Of a stretch of 64,000 nt of DNA, positions 17,179 through 24,149 are shown in pieces (the stretch's first letter is position 1; the number at the start of each line of letters is the position of its first letter). A program made the translations under genes and the position numbers. The notes beneath the pieces are model-generated. The model was given only the letters and a program-made list of their open reading frames with translations, was not told where the DNA came from and ran no database searches. Location of the stretch: contig CAWVDN010000001.1 in NCBI GenBank assembly GCA_963928055.1, forward strand, positions 558,001 through 622,000. Direction: 5' to 3'. The stretch comes from Scatomonas sp963928055. Lineage in GTDB: Bacteria; Bacillota; Clostridia; Lachnospirales; Lachnospiraceae.

Positions 17179-18294
17179 ATGAAAAAACTGGGATTCGGGC
17201 TTATGCGTCTGCCTCTGCTGGATCCGGACGATGAGCGCAGCGTGGATATCGAAACCTTCCAAAAAATGGCGGACGCCTTTCTGGGGGCGGGCTTTACTTA
17301 TTTTGACACCGCCGCCTGCTATCACGAGGGCCAGAGCGAAATTGCTTTTCGGGAAGCCGTGACAAAGCGGTATCCCCGGGACGCCTACACGATCACGGAC
17401 AAGCTGACCCTGTTCATGGTGGACAAGGAAGAGGAGCTTCCCGGATTTTTCCAGGGACAGCTGGAACGGTTGGGCGTAGACTTTATCGATTACTACTGGA
17501 TCCACGGCCTGCAGTCCAACTGCTATCCCCAGGCCCAGCAGATCCACGCCTTTGAATTTGTCAAGAAGCTGAAAGACGAGGGCAAGGTAAAGCACATCGG
17601 CTTTTCCTTCCACGGGGACGCGAAGCTGCTGGAGGAGATCCTGACCAGATATCCCTATCTGGAATATGTACAGATCCAGCTGAACTATCTGGACTGGGAA
17701 GACGAAAATGTCCAGTCCCGCCTCTGCTACGAGACGGCGACCCGCCACGGAAAACCGGTGATCGTCATGGAGCCGGTAAAAGGCGGCTGCCTGGCTTCTA
17801 TTCCGGAAGCAGCGGAAAAACTGCTACTCCAGCACGCGCCGGAGGCCTCCACTGCTTCCTGGGCCGTGCGCTTCGCGGCTACCCCGGAAAATATCATGGT
17901 AGTTCTTTCCGGCATGAGCAATGAGGCGCAGATGGCAGACAACTTAAGCTATATGAAAGATTTCCAGCCGGTAACGCCAGAGGAGACAAAGATCCTGGAA
18001 CAGGCGGCGCAGATCATCCGGGATTCTATCGCCATCCCCTGCACCGGCTGCCGTTACTGCACAGAAGGCTGCCCTAAGCACATAGCCATTCCCGATTACT
18101 TTGCCTTCTACAACGACCTGAAACGTTTCGGTCCTTCCCAGATGCGGAATGTACGCCGCCGCTTCAAACAGCTCATTGAAAACAACGGCAAACCTTCCGA
18201 CTGCATCAAATGCGGAAAGTGCGAGGACCGCTGTCCCCAGCACCTGACCATCCGCAAATTCCTGGAAGACGCCGCCCAGGTCCTGGAAAACTGA
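17179..18294 (+). CDS. Aldo/keto reductase with C-terminal [4Fe-4S] ferredoxin domain
   Basis: A 371-residue protein and one of only two clear plus-strand genes in the window. The AKR barrel shows the catalytic Asp/Tyr in YFDTAACYHEG, Lys in TDKL, His in YYWIHGL, and cofactor-side GFSFHG and VMEPVKGG. The C-terminal ferredoxin domain has CTGCRYCTEGCP and CIKCGKCEDRCP, enough for two clusters. This two-part architecture is common in anaerobes and suggests electron exchange with ferredoxin rather than only NAD(P)H. AAAGGAG precedes the start; a TATAAT at 17122-17127 is a likely -10. It ends at a convergent terminator. Confidence 0.93.
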   Translation: MKKLGFGLMRLPLLDPDDERSVDIETFQKMADAFLGAGFTYFDTAACYHEGQSEIAFREAVTKRYPRDAYTITDKLTLFMVDKEEELPGFFQGQLERLGVDFIDYYWIHGLQSNCYPQAQQIHAFEFVKKLKDEGKVKHIGFSFHGDAKLLEEILTRYPYLEYVQIQLNYLDWEDENVQSRLCYETATRHGKPVIVMEPVKGGCLASIPEAAEKLLLQHAPEASTASWAVRFAATPENIMVVLSGMSNEAQMADNLSYMKDFQPVTPEETKILEQAAQIIRDSIAIPCTGCRYCTEGCPKHIAIPDYFAFYNDLKRFGPSQMRNVRRRFKQLIENNGKPSDCIKCGKCEDRCPQHLTIRKFLEDAAQVLEN

Positions 18295-18314
18295 ATCAGC
18301 GCTTCCTGCCGCAA

Positions 18315-18348
18315 AGAGGCCGCCCCGCTTTTCCGCGGAACGGCCTCT
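18315..18348. terminator. Terminator between convergent genes
   Basis: AGAGGCCG ... CGGCCTCT stem with an 18-nt interior, followed on the plus strand by a T-rich TCTTCTGTTT. It ends the aldo/keto reductase transcript; the convergent ligase gene finishes 9 bp further on. Confidence 0.7.
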
Positions 18349-18356
18349 TCTTCTGT

Positions 18357-19865
18357 TTAAAATCTTTTGATCTTTCTGGATGTGGTCTTCTCAAACTCCG
18401 TATCCCGAACCTTCAGCCGGTAAATTCGCTTGTAGAGAGGCGCTCCTTCGTTGTAATCGTCAATGACCTGCTGCAGGGCGGCCTGCACATCCTTTACATG
18501 TTTTCTTTTTATATAATCCGGATCAGGATAGATCTCCGCCTCGATAAGGCCTTCCGCCTCCCGGACCAGGACTTCCCCTACCAGGCGGTTCAGGCTCAGG
18601 TGGTTTTCCAGCTCCTCCGGGGAAACATTCTCCCCGTTCTTGGTGATGATCAGATTCTTCTTCCGTCCGGTAAGATACACAAATCCATCCTCGTCCACAT
18701 AGCCCAGGTCCCCGGTCTTCAGCCATCCGTCCGCCAGGGTCTCCGCCGTCTCTTCCGGCATTTTATAGTATCCCTGCATCACGCTGCTGCCTTTTACCCA
18801 TAATTCTCCGTCCACGGTCTTTGCCCGGCAGTTGGGGATCAGCTGCCCCACCGAATCCTTGCGGATGTTCCAGCTGACTGTGGTGCTGATCACCGGAGCG
18901 CATTCCGTCATGCCATAGCCCTGAAGAATGGTGATCCCGTACTTCTGAAACAGATCGATGTAAGAGGGATCCAGATAAGCGCCGCCGCTGCAGATGGTGT
19001 GAAACTGTTTTCCGAAGACCTGGCTCTTGACAATAGCCGCCGGCAGCAGAGCGGAATCCTGCAGCTTTTTGGCGATGGTCTCGATCATCAGCGGCACCAT
19101 GAGGATCATCTCCGGTTTGAACAGCTTTATATTCTTCACCACCCGCATCAGGGAATCATTGATACAGATCACACTGCCCAGAGAGATTCCCTTCAGGATA
19201 TCCATGCTCAGGCAGTAGGCGTGATGGATGGGCAGCACGGAGAGGATCACCGTCCGCTCCGGGATCTTCATATCCAGACAGGTGGCGTTTTCCGCCAGGT
19301 TCCTGTGGGTCAGCATGACGCCCTTGCTCTTGCCGGTGGTCCCGGAGGTAAACAGAATGGTGCAGAGCTGGTCCGGCTCCGGGGCATAATCGAAGCTCCC
19401 CCGGTATTTTTCCAGCAGCCTGTGGAAGGATAAGATCTGTCCGGTCTCTTCCTCCGCCTGCATGGAGATCCGGTATTGCAGTTTGGGGCAGCGGCTTTCC
19501 GCCATCTCCGCCACATCCGTGCGGAGGGGATCAAAAACCAGCGCCGTCACATCCGCCCGGTCCAGCAGTTCGCAGAGATCCTCCGCCGGCAGGGAAGCGT
19601 CCAGAGGCACTGCCACGCTGCCGCCGTCAACGATCCCGAAATAAGAGACCAGCCACTCATAGGAAGTGCGCCCGATGACCGCGATATGGTTTCCCTGCTG
19701 TCCCAATTCCTTTAAGGCCGCGGAAAAGCTTTCGCTGTCCTCCCGCAGCTCCGTATAGGTTCTGGAGGCGGTCTCATTTTTCTTTACTTTGTAGCGGACC
19801 GCGTCCTCCGCCCCGTATTTCGCCTCTGTCTTCGTTAAGATATCCCGAATGGTACTGCAAAGCAT
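18357..19865 (-). CDS. AMP-binding (adenylate-forming) acyl-CoA/acyl-ACP ligase
   Basis: About 502 residues of the ANL superfamily, which activates a carboxylic acid as acyl-AMP and loads it on a thiol. Motifs: ATP-binding LFTSGTTGKSKGVMLTHRN, QGYGMTECAPVIS, DGWLKTGDLGYVDEDGFVYL, GRKKNLIITKNGENVSPEELE and the C-terminal catalytic lysine region TTSRKIKRF. The start at 19865 follows GAGGGTG; the frame extends seven codons further. It directly follows an ACP gene (17-bp gap), so the likely thiol acceptor is that carrier protein rather than CoA. Last gene of the TetR-controlled operon. Confidence 0.88.
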   Translation of the reverse strand: MLCSTIRDILTKTEAKYGAEDAVRYKVKKNETASRTYTELREDSESFSAALKELGQQGNHIAVIGRTSYEWLVSYFGIVDGGSVAVPLDASLPAEDLCELLDRADVTALVFDPLRTDVAEMAESRCPKLQYRISMQAEEETGQILSFHRLLEKYRGSFDYAPEPDQLCTILFTSGTTGKSKGVMLTHRNLAENATCLDMKIPERTVILSVLPIHHAYCLSMDILKGISLGSVICINDSLMRVVKNIKLFKPEMILMVPLMIETIAKKLQDSALLPAAIVKSQVFGKQFHTICSGGAYLDPSYIDLFQKYGITILQGYGMTECAPVISTTVSWNIRKDSVGQLIPNCRAKTVDGELWVKGSSVMQGYYKMPEETAETLADGWLKTGDLGYVDEDGFVYLTGRKKNLIITKNGENVSPEELENHLSLNRLVGEVLVREAEGLIEAEIYPDPDYIKRKHVKDVQAALQQVIDDYNEGAPLYKRIYRLKVRDTEFEKTTSRKIKRF

Positions 19866-19882
19866 TGTTTCACCCTCTTTTC

Positions 19883-20110
19883 TCACTCAGCGAGAGTCTG
19901 CAGATACTCCACAGCCTCCTGGACCGTGCGGATGTTGACCGCTTTCTCCTGGTCCACTTCAATGTCCCATTCGTCCTCGATCTCTCCCAGCATACTCATA
20001 AAATCAAAGGAGGTAAAGCCCAGGTCCTCCACAAACCGGGATTCCGGATGGATATTCTCCGGCTCTACTTCCACATAATTACAGATGATCTCCACTAATT
20101 TTTCAAACAT
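19883..20110 (-). CDS. Acyl carrier protein
   Basis: A 75-residue acidic four-helix carrier: FVEDLGFTSFDFMSMLGEIE places the phosphopantetheine-attachment serine at position 34. The usual DSL is replaced by TSF, as in several specialised ACPs. It is distinct from the housekeeping AcpP expected beside fatty-acid genes. It lies between a condensation-type enzyme and an adenylating ligase, so it probably carries the acyl intermediate between them. Confidence 0.9.
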   Translation of the reverse strand: MFEKLVEIICNYVEVEPENIHPESRFVEDLGFTSFDFMSMLGEIEDEWDIEVDQEKAVNIRTVQEAVEYLQTLAE

Positions 20111-20134
20111 GATCCGTTCCTCCCGTATACAAAA

Positions 20135-21541
20135 TCACACTAACTTAATGATATCCCCGATGCTCAGATCCGGGTTTTCCACACCCTTGAACATGATCCG
20201 GCAGAGATAATAGTAGAAAAACTCCAGATCCTTTCGGGAAACCGCCTTGACCTGATGCTCAAAGTTAAAGTCCATGCCGTTGTCCTCAGGCCGGTGCATA
20301 ACCGTCAGGTACATGGCCTGGGTGGTCGCCCCGTTGGGATACCAGCGGGTCCGGTACTGGATATCTCCCAGATCATCCAGCCCTTTTTCCTTCAGCGTCA
20401 GGGGCTGATAGGTCAGGGACATGGGCTCATAGGTCAGTCCCGGCTGCTTCTGAGGATACACCTGGCTCCTGTAGGCAAAATACTCCACCGGGTCAAAATT
20501 GGCATGGCGGAACAGTTCGTTCTGTTTGTCCCGGACCTCATAGATCCCTTCCAGAAATGTCCTGGTCTCCGGAATGATGGTCCGGAAGGGGAAGGAATGG
20601 ATCCTGGTACCGCCGCACTTCTTCTCCAGCAGGGTGGCCCGGCGGGCGATGGCGCTGTTGATGCTCACATCGTCAAAGCCGTTCATCTTCTGGAAGTAGG
20701 TGCGGATGCCCATAAGCAGCAGGCAGGTCATGGAGACATGGTATTTTTCACAGAATTCCATAAGGCGCCTGGTGGGCTCCGCCTCCAGATGGAAAATATC
20801 CAGAGCGGAATCCACGGAATCCGAAGTGTTATAGGCCGCCCGCAGAGTGGGATCCTTCAGCTTCTGGCGGGTGTACTCCAGCATCTGCCGTCCGTACAGG
20901 CCGTTATAGATGGGCTCGGACTCCTCGATGAGCCTGTGGAAATATTCCCGGTCCCGCTGCTGGGCTCTGCTGCCCGCCTCGTAGGCCAGATCCTTTTCCA
21001 GCTGGGCGATATAAGATGTCATGTCCTTGGGATAGGGAACCCCTTCATATTTTGTATTGCAGTAGAGCTCAATGATATCCTTCAGGAAACAGATCAGCGA
21101 CTGAGCGTCCACGATCCGGTGATCTCCCAGGAAGTAGATTCCGTTATAGCCCTCCGGCATCTTGATCATGACGACCCGATTCATGGGAGAATCCTGGAAT
21201 TTAAAAGGAACTCTGGTCCACTGCTGCATCACCGCCGCAGCTTCCTCCTCCGTCTTATCCGAAAAATCTACCAGCTCGATATCCCGCTCCTCCTGATCCG
21301 CAATATACTGATAGCAATTTCCCTCTTTATCTTTGCAGAAACGGATGCGCATACCCTCGCTGCGCTGGTAGGCTTTGTAGATAGACTGTTTCAGAACCTC
21401 CCAGTCGATCTCGGTGGCAATGGTCAGGCTGGTGCCGATGTTCATGACTTCTTTCTTCGGGCAGAATTCCAGATAAAAGAAATGAAATTTCTGGGCGGCA
21501 TTCAGGGGATAGACCTTATGTCCCTTTCTTGTTCTCATCAT
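20135..21541 (-). CDS. Stand-alone condensation-domain-like acyltransferase
   Basis: A 468-residue protein with the fold pattern of NRPS condensation / chloramphenicol-acetyltransferase-like enzymes: MMRTRKGHKVYPLNAAQKFH start, MRIRF, the active-site block LGDHRIVDAQS (residues 139-148), then NSAIARRATLLEKKCGGTRIHSFPFRT and the DFNFEHQ end. The canonical HHxxxDG appears as DHRIVDA: the second, catalytic His (141) and Asp (145) are kept, while the first His and the Gly are changed. It probably joins an ACP-bound acyl group to an amine or alcohol acceptor. It overlaps the hydrolase stop by four bases. Confidence 0.72.
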   Translation of the reverse strand: MMRTRKGHKVYPLNAAQKFHFFYLEFCPKKEVMNIGTSLTIATEIDWEVLKQSIYKAYQRSEGMRIRFCKDKEGNCYQYIADQEERDIELVDFSDKTEEEAAAVMQQWTRVPFKFQDSPMNRVVMIKMPEGYNGIYFLGDHRIVDAQSLICFLKDIIELYCNTKYEGVPYPKDMTSYIAQLEKDLAYEAGSRAQQRDREYFHRLIEESEPIYNGLYGRQMLEYTRQKLKDPTLRAAYNTSDSVDSALDIFHLEAEPTRRLMEFCEKYHVSMTCLLLMGIRTYFQKMNGFDDVSINSAIARRATLLEKKCGGTRIHSFPFRTIIPETRTFLEGIYEVRDKQNELFRHANFDPVEYFAYRSQVYPQKQPGLTYEPMSLTYQPLTLKEKGLDDLGDIQYRTRWYPNGATTQAMYLTVMHRPEDNGMDFNFEHQVKAVSRKDLEFFYYYLCRIMFKGVENPDLSIGDIIKLV

Positions 21542-22482
21542 TTTAAAATACCCTCCGTAAATGTATCCAGCGCCTTCTCATAGGCGGCAGTGTCTTTATA
21601 GTAGCTTTCCGCATGGCCTGCTCCCGGAACGATCCGCTTCGTTTTCGGCCCGGCGTAGTTGTCATAGATGACATCGCACATCCAGCAGGGAACAAAAATA
21701 TCCTTATCCCCATGGATCATCAGCACCGGGACCGTTGCCTTCCGGACTTCTCTGGCGGCGTTGCATTCGTCCAGGCCGTATCCGGCCTTCTTCCGGTTGA
21801 TCCGGTCCGCCAGGGGGATAAGAGGAAATGCCGGCAGGTGATACATAGAGCGCAGCACATGGGTAAAGACCTCTTTGGGAGAGGTAAAGGCGCAGTCGGA
21901 CACAACGCCCTTCACCTGCTCCGGCAGTTTTAACCCCGTCATCATCAGCACAGTGGCGCCTCCCATGGAAGTGCCGTGGAGCAGGATCTCCGCGTCCTCC
22001 CCGATCTTCTCCGTCATCCAGCGGATCCATTGCAGGCCGTCAAAGCGGTCCAGACACCCGAAACCGATGTACTCTCCCTCGCTGTCCCCGTGGGCCCGCT
22101 CGTCCACCAGCAGCATCCGGTATCCATGCTTCAGATAATAATCGGAAAGCCCCACATAGTCATCCATTCCCCGGCTGGTATAGCCGTGAAAGCAGATCAC
22201 CGCTTTTTTTCCTTCCTGTCCGGGAAAATACGTGGCGTGGAGTTTCAGGCCATCCTCCGACATCAGCCAAACATCCTCATGGGGCTGTTCCATCATCCAG
22301 GCCCTTCGCTCCTGCATCACCGGGAAGTACCGGCTCCAGTCCGTTCCCGACATCTTCATGGTGCGCTCGGTCCTGGCCCGGGAACGCATCATCGTTCTTT
22401 TATAAAAGTAAGCGGTGATCCCTCCGCCGGCCGCCGCCGCAGCCGCCAGAAAGACTGCCGTCCCTTTCAGAAAATTTCCCAT
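21538..22482 (-). CDS. Membrane-anchored alpha/beta hydrolase
   Basis: A 314-residue serine hydrolase. An N-terminal transmembrane/signal-anchor (FLKGTAVFLAAAAAAGGGIT) suggests it sits at the outer face of the membrane. The fold shows the oxyanion HGYTSRG, VDERAHGDSEG, the nucleophile elbow GTSMGG, the acid in HGDKDIFVP and the histidine in PGAGHAESY. Similar proteins are peptidase/esterase-like of unknown substrate. Within this operon it may release, or transfer, the product assembled by the condensation enzyme and ACP. Confidence 0.85.
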   Translation of the reverse strand: MGNFLKGTAVFLAAAAAAGGGITAYFYKRTMMRSRARTERTMKMSGTDWSRYFPVMQERRAWMMEQPHEDVWLMSEDGLKLHATYFPGQEGKKAVICFHGYTSRGMDDYVGLSDYYLKHGYRMLLVDERAHGDSEGEYIGFGCLDRFDGLQWIRWMTEKIGEDAEILLHGTSMGGATVLMMTGLKLPEQVKGVVSDCAFTSPKEVFTHVLRSMYHLPAFPLIPLADRINRKKAGYGLDECNAAREVRKATVPVLMIHGDKDIFVPCWMCDVIYDNYAGPKTKRIVPGAGHAESYYKDTAAYEKALDTFTEGILK

Positions 22483-22488
22483 ACGCTC

Positions 22489-22818
22489 TTACTTCCTGTC
22501 CTTTACAAACTCTTTCAGTTTCAGTGCCTTGTCAAAATCTCCTTCTACCTTCAGCTGACCGAGGGTAAAGGCCATGACCGGGTCTTTCTTTCCTTCCATG
22601 ATCCTGAGCAGCGTCTCCCCGGAGCAGGTAAAGATCACATCTCTGTCAAAATATTCATAGGGCTCCACATACAGCTTTCCCTCTTTTACCTCCGCGTAGA
22701 AAATGCCTTCGCCTTCGCCGGTTATATTAAACTGATAGGCAAGATGTTCCTGCACGTGGCTGACATCCGCGTCCACCAGCATTCCCTTTACTTTGGCAAA
22801 CAGATCCGCATACGTCAT
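22489..22818 (-). CDS. SCP2 sterol-carrier-like lipid-binding protein
   Basis: A 109-residue single-domain SCP2 protein: FNITGEGEGIFYAEVKEGKLYVEP, DVIFTCSGETLLRIMEGKKDPVMAFTLG and QLKVEGDFDKALKL form the expected hydrophobic-tunnel fold. SCP2 proteins bind acyl chains or other lipids. First gene of the TetR-controlled operon, ending 6 bp before the hydrolase, so it may hold the lipid substrate or product of the pathway. Confidence 0.88.
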   Translation of the reverse strand: MTYADLFAKVKGMLVDADVSHVQEHLAYQFNITGEGEGIFYAEVKEGKLYVEPYEYFDRDVIFTCSGETLLRIMEGKKDPVMAFTLGQLKVEGDFDKALKLKEFVKDRK

Positions 22819-22852
22819 CGTCTTTCCTCCCGATTTTACATTGATTTTTCAT

Positions 22853-22920
22853 TTTTCGACCACCGGTCAACCGGTGATATCGTTACAGTATCACCTTTTC
22901 GACCACTGGTCAATAGTGAT
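22853..22920 (-). promoter_or_regulatory. Promoter of the SCP2 operon overlaid by two TetR-type operators
   Basis: Two related dyads, CACCGGTCAACCGGTG (22861-22876, perfect) and CACTGGTCAATAGTG (22904-22918), sit in matching contexts beginning TTTTCGACCAC. On the minus strand -35 TTGACC (22913-22908) is separated by 17 bp from TACTGT (22890-22885). One operator therefore covers the -35 and the other lies just downstream of the transcription start. The divergent tetR gene begins 130 bp away, so it is the expected repressor. Confidence 0.75.
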
Positions 22921-22927
22921 TCCTTGC

Positions 22928-22958
22928 AAAAAAAGCGGAAAATCCCCGAGGATTTCCG
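22928..22958 (-). terminator. Intrinsic terminator upstream of the SCP2 promoter
   Basis: On the minus strand CGGAAATCC-TCGG-GGATTTTCCG (one bulge) is followed by C and seven Ts. It would insulate the SCP2 operon from minus-strand transcription coming from the tRNA side. Confidence 0.65.
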
Positions 22959-22970
22959 TGATTTTTCATG

Positions 22971-23000
22971 TTGTCTTTCCTTTTGGGATTATGCTATACT
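22971..23000 (+). promoter_or_regulatory. tetR promoter
   Basis: TTGTCT (22971-22976), 18-bp spacer, extended -10 TGCTATACT (TATACT at 22995-23000), 50 bp before the tetR start. The twin operators are about 50-110 bp upstream, so autoregulation would need looping or partial overlap. Confidence 0.6.
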
Positions 23001-23049
23001 GAAGGCAAATTTTCCGATAACTATGGACTTGCATAAAGAGGTGTCATGT

Positions 23050-23661
23050 ATGCCAAATCAGAATAAACACGACAGGATCCTGGACGCCCTGCAGACGCTG
23101 CTGCAGACCAGAAGCCTGCAGACCATCTCCGTCAATGAGATCGCGCAGACCGCTGAGATCGGCAAGGGAAGCATCTACTATTACTTTCCCTCCAAAGATT
23201 CCATTTTTGAAGCGCTGATCGAGCGAAGCTACGAGGAGCCTCTGAAAACAGCCAAAGTGCTGGCGGATCAGCGGGACATTTCTCCGTTTACCCGCATGGC
23301 CATGATCTTTCAGGCCTGCCGGAACTCCTCCAGCCAGTTCCTGCAGTCTCAGAACCGCACCGCGGCAGACGCGCCGGAAAAAGCCTTTCTTCATCAGCGC
23401 TATGTCAGCCACATCGTCTCGGAACTGAAGCCGGTGCTGGCAGAGATCATCCGTCAGGGGATCCGCCAGGGGGAGATCCACTTTGACCGGCCGGAGGCCC
23501 TGGCGGAGATCGTCCTCATTGTACTCACCATCAAGCTGGACAATTCCATCGTAGAAACTTCAAAAGACGAAGTGCGGGACACCATCGCCGGGCTGATCAC
23601 CCTGCTGGAAAAAGGAACAGAAAATCCTCCCGGATCCCTGAACTTCCTGATGGCGATCTGA
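23050..23661 (+). CDS. TetR/AcrR-family transcriptional regulator
   Basis: About 203 residues. The N-terminal helix-turn-helix reads ISVNEIAQTAEIGKGSIYYY followed by FPSKDSIFEALIERSY, the classic TetR DNA-binding domain; the C-terminal part is a helical ligand pocket without recognisable specificity. The ATG at 23050 has AGAGGTG upstream; the frame is open much further upstream but antisense to the SCP2 operon. It is divergent from that operon, whose promoter carries two palindromes. It likely senses an acyl or lipid-like ligand (inference). Confidence 0.92.
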   Translation: MPNQNKHDRILDALQTLLQTRSLQTISVNEIAQTAEIGKGSIYYYFPSKDSIFEALIERSYEEPLKTAKVLADQRDISPFTRMAMIFQACRNSSSQFLQSQNRTAADAPEKAFLHQRYVSHIVSELKPVLAEIIRQGIRQGEIHFDRPEALAEIVLIVLTIKLDNSIVETSKDEVRDTIAGLITLLEKGTENPPGSLNFLMAI

Positions 23662-23681
23662 CAGTTCCCGCCCGACAGAAA

Positions 23682-23735
23682 GGGAGCGCGCAGACCAGAG
23701 ACTACCTCTGGGGATCTGCGCGCTCCCGGTTTTTT
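23682..23735 (+). terminator. Terminator of tetR
   Basis: GGGAGCGCGCAGA ... TCTGCGCGCTCCC, a 13-bp perfect stem with a 20-nt interior, followed by GGTTTTTT. It starts 20 bp after the tetR stop. Confidence 0.9.
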
Positions 23736-23747
23736 CCTCTCAAAGGG

Positions 23748-23777
23748 AAAAAGCATATCCGATCCTTCGGATATGCT
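23748..23777 (-). terminator. Terminator of the tRNA-Glu transcript
   Basis: On the minus strand AGCATATCCG-AAGGAT-CGGATATGCT is followed by a T-run, 11 nt beyond the second tRNA. It faces the tetR terminator, so the two convergent units are cleanly separated. Confidence 0.85.
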
Positions 23778-23787
23778 TTCTTCTGAG

Positions 23788-23859
23788 CAGTAGATAGGGG
23801 AATCGAACCCCTGTTTCCGCCGTGAGAGGGCGGCGTCTTAACCGCTTGACCAATCTACC
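23788..23859 (-). tRNA. tRNA-Glu (anticodon CUC), second copy in the transcript
   Basis: The 72-nt minus-strand sequence folds as a cloverleaf: acceptor GGTAGAT/ATCTACT, D-arm with GTCAAGCGGTTAAGAC, anticodon stem CCGCC/GGCGG with loop CTCTCAC (anticodon CTC, reading GAG), T-arm with GGGG-TTCGATTC-CCCT and discriminator G. CCA is not encoded. Confidence 0.93.
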
Positions 23860-23910
23860 ACATACGGTTTAAAAAACCTTTATGAAATTTTCAGATCCGT
23901 CAGACCTGAG

Positions 23911-23982
23911 CAGTAGATAGGGGAATCGAACCCCTGTTTCCGCCGTGAGAGGGCGGCGTCTTAACCGCTTGACCAATCTACC
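23911..23982 (-). tRNA. tRNA-Glu (anticodon CUC), first copy
   Basis: Identical 72-nt cloverleaf to the copy 51 bp downstream, with the CTC anticodon and no encoded CCA. The two form one transcript starting at the promoter at 23996-24024. Confidence 0.93.
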
Positions 23983-23995
23983 AAAGCACTTGCTT

Positions 23996-24024
23996 ATAAT
24001 ACCGCATGTCCGTAGAAAATGCAA
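23996..24024 (-). promoter_or_regulatory. Promoter of the tRNA-Glu pair
   Basis: -35 TTGCAT (24024-24019), 17-bp spacer, -10 TATTAT (24001-23996) on the minus strand, 13 bp before the first tRNA, a spacing typical of tRNA promoters. Confidence 0.7.
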
Positions 24025-24149
24025 GCACTTTTTTCAAAAATCCGCAAGATCCTGCTGTCTCATGGGTTCCTCTTTTTTTATTCCCGCAGATCGTCCCCGT
24101 TTTTTTCCCTTTTCAGCCAGGAATATGGTTTCTATGAGACCAAGATCGA

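Noticed and set aside
22928..22958. Treating the hairpin before tetR as a riboswitch or attenuator for tetR
   Set aside because: It lies upstream of the tetR promoter and has its T-run on the minus strand, so it is a plain terminator.
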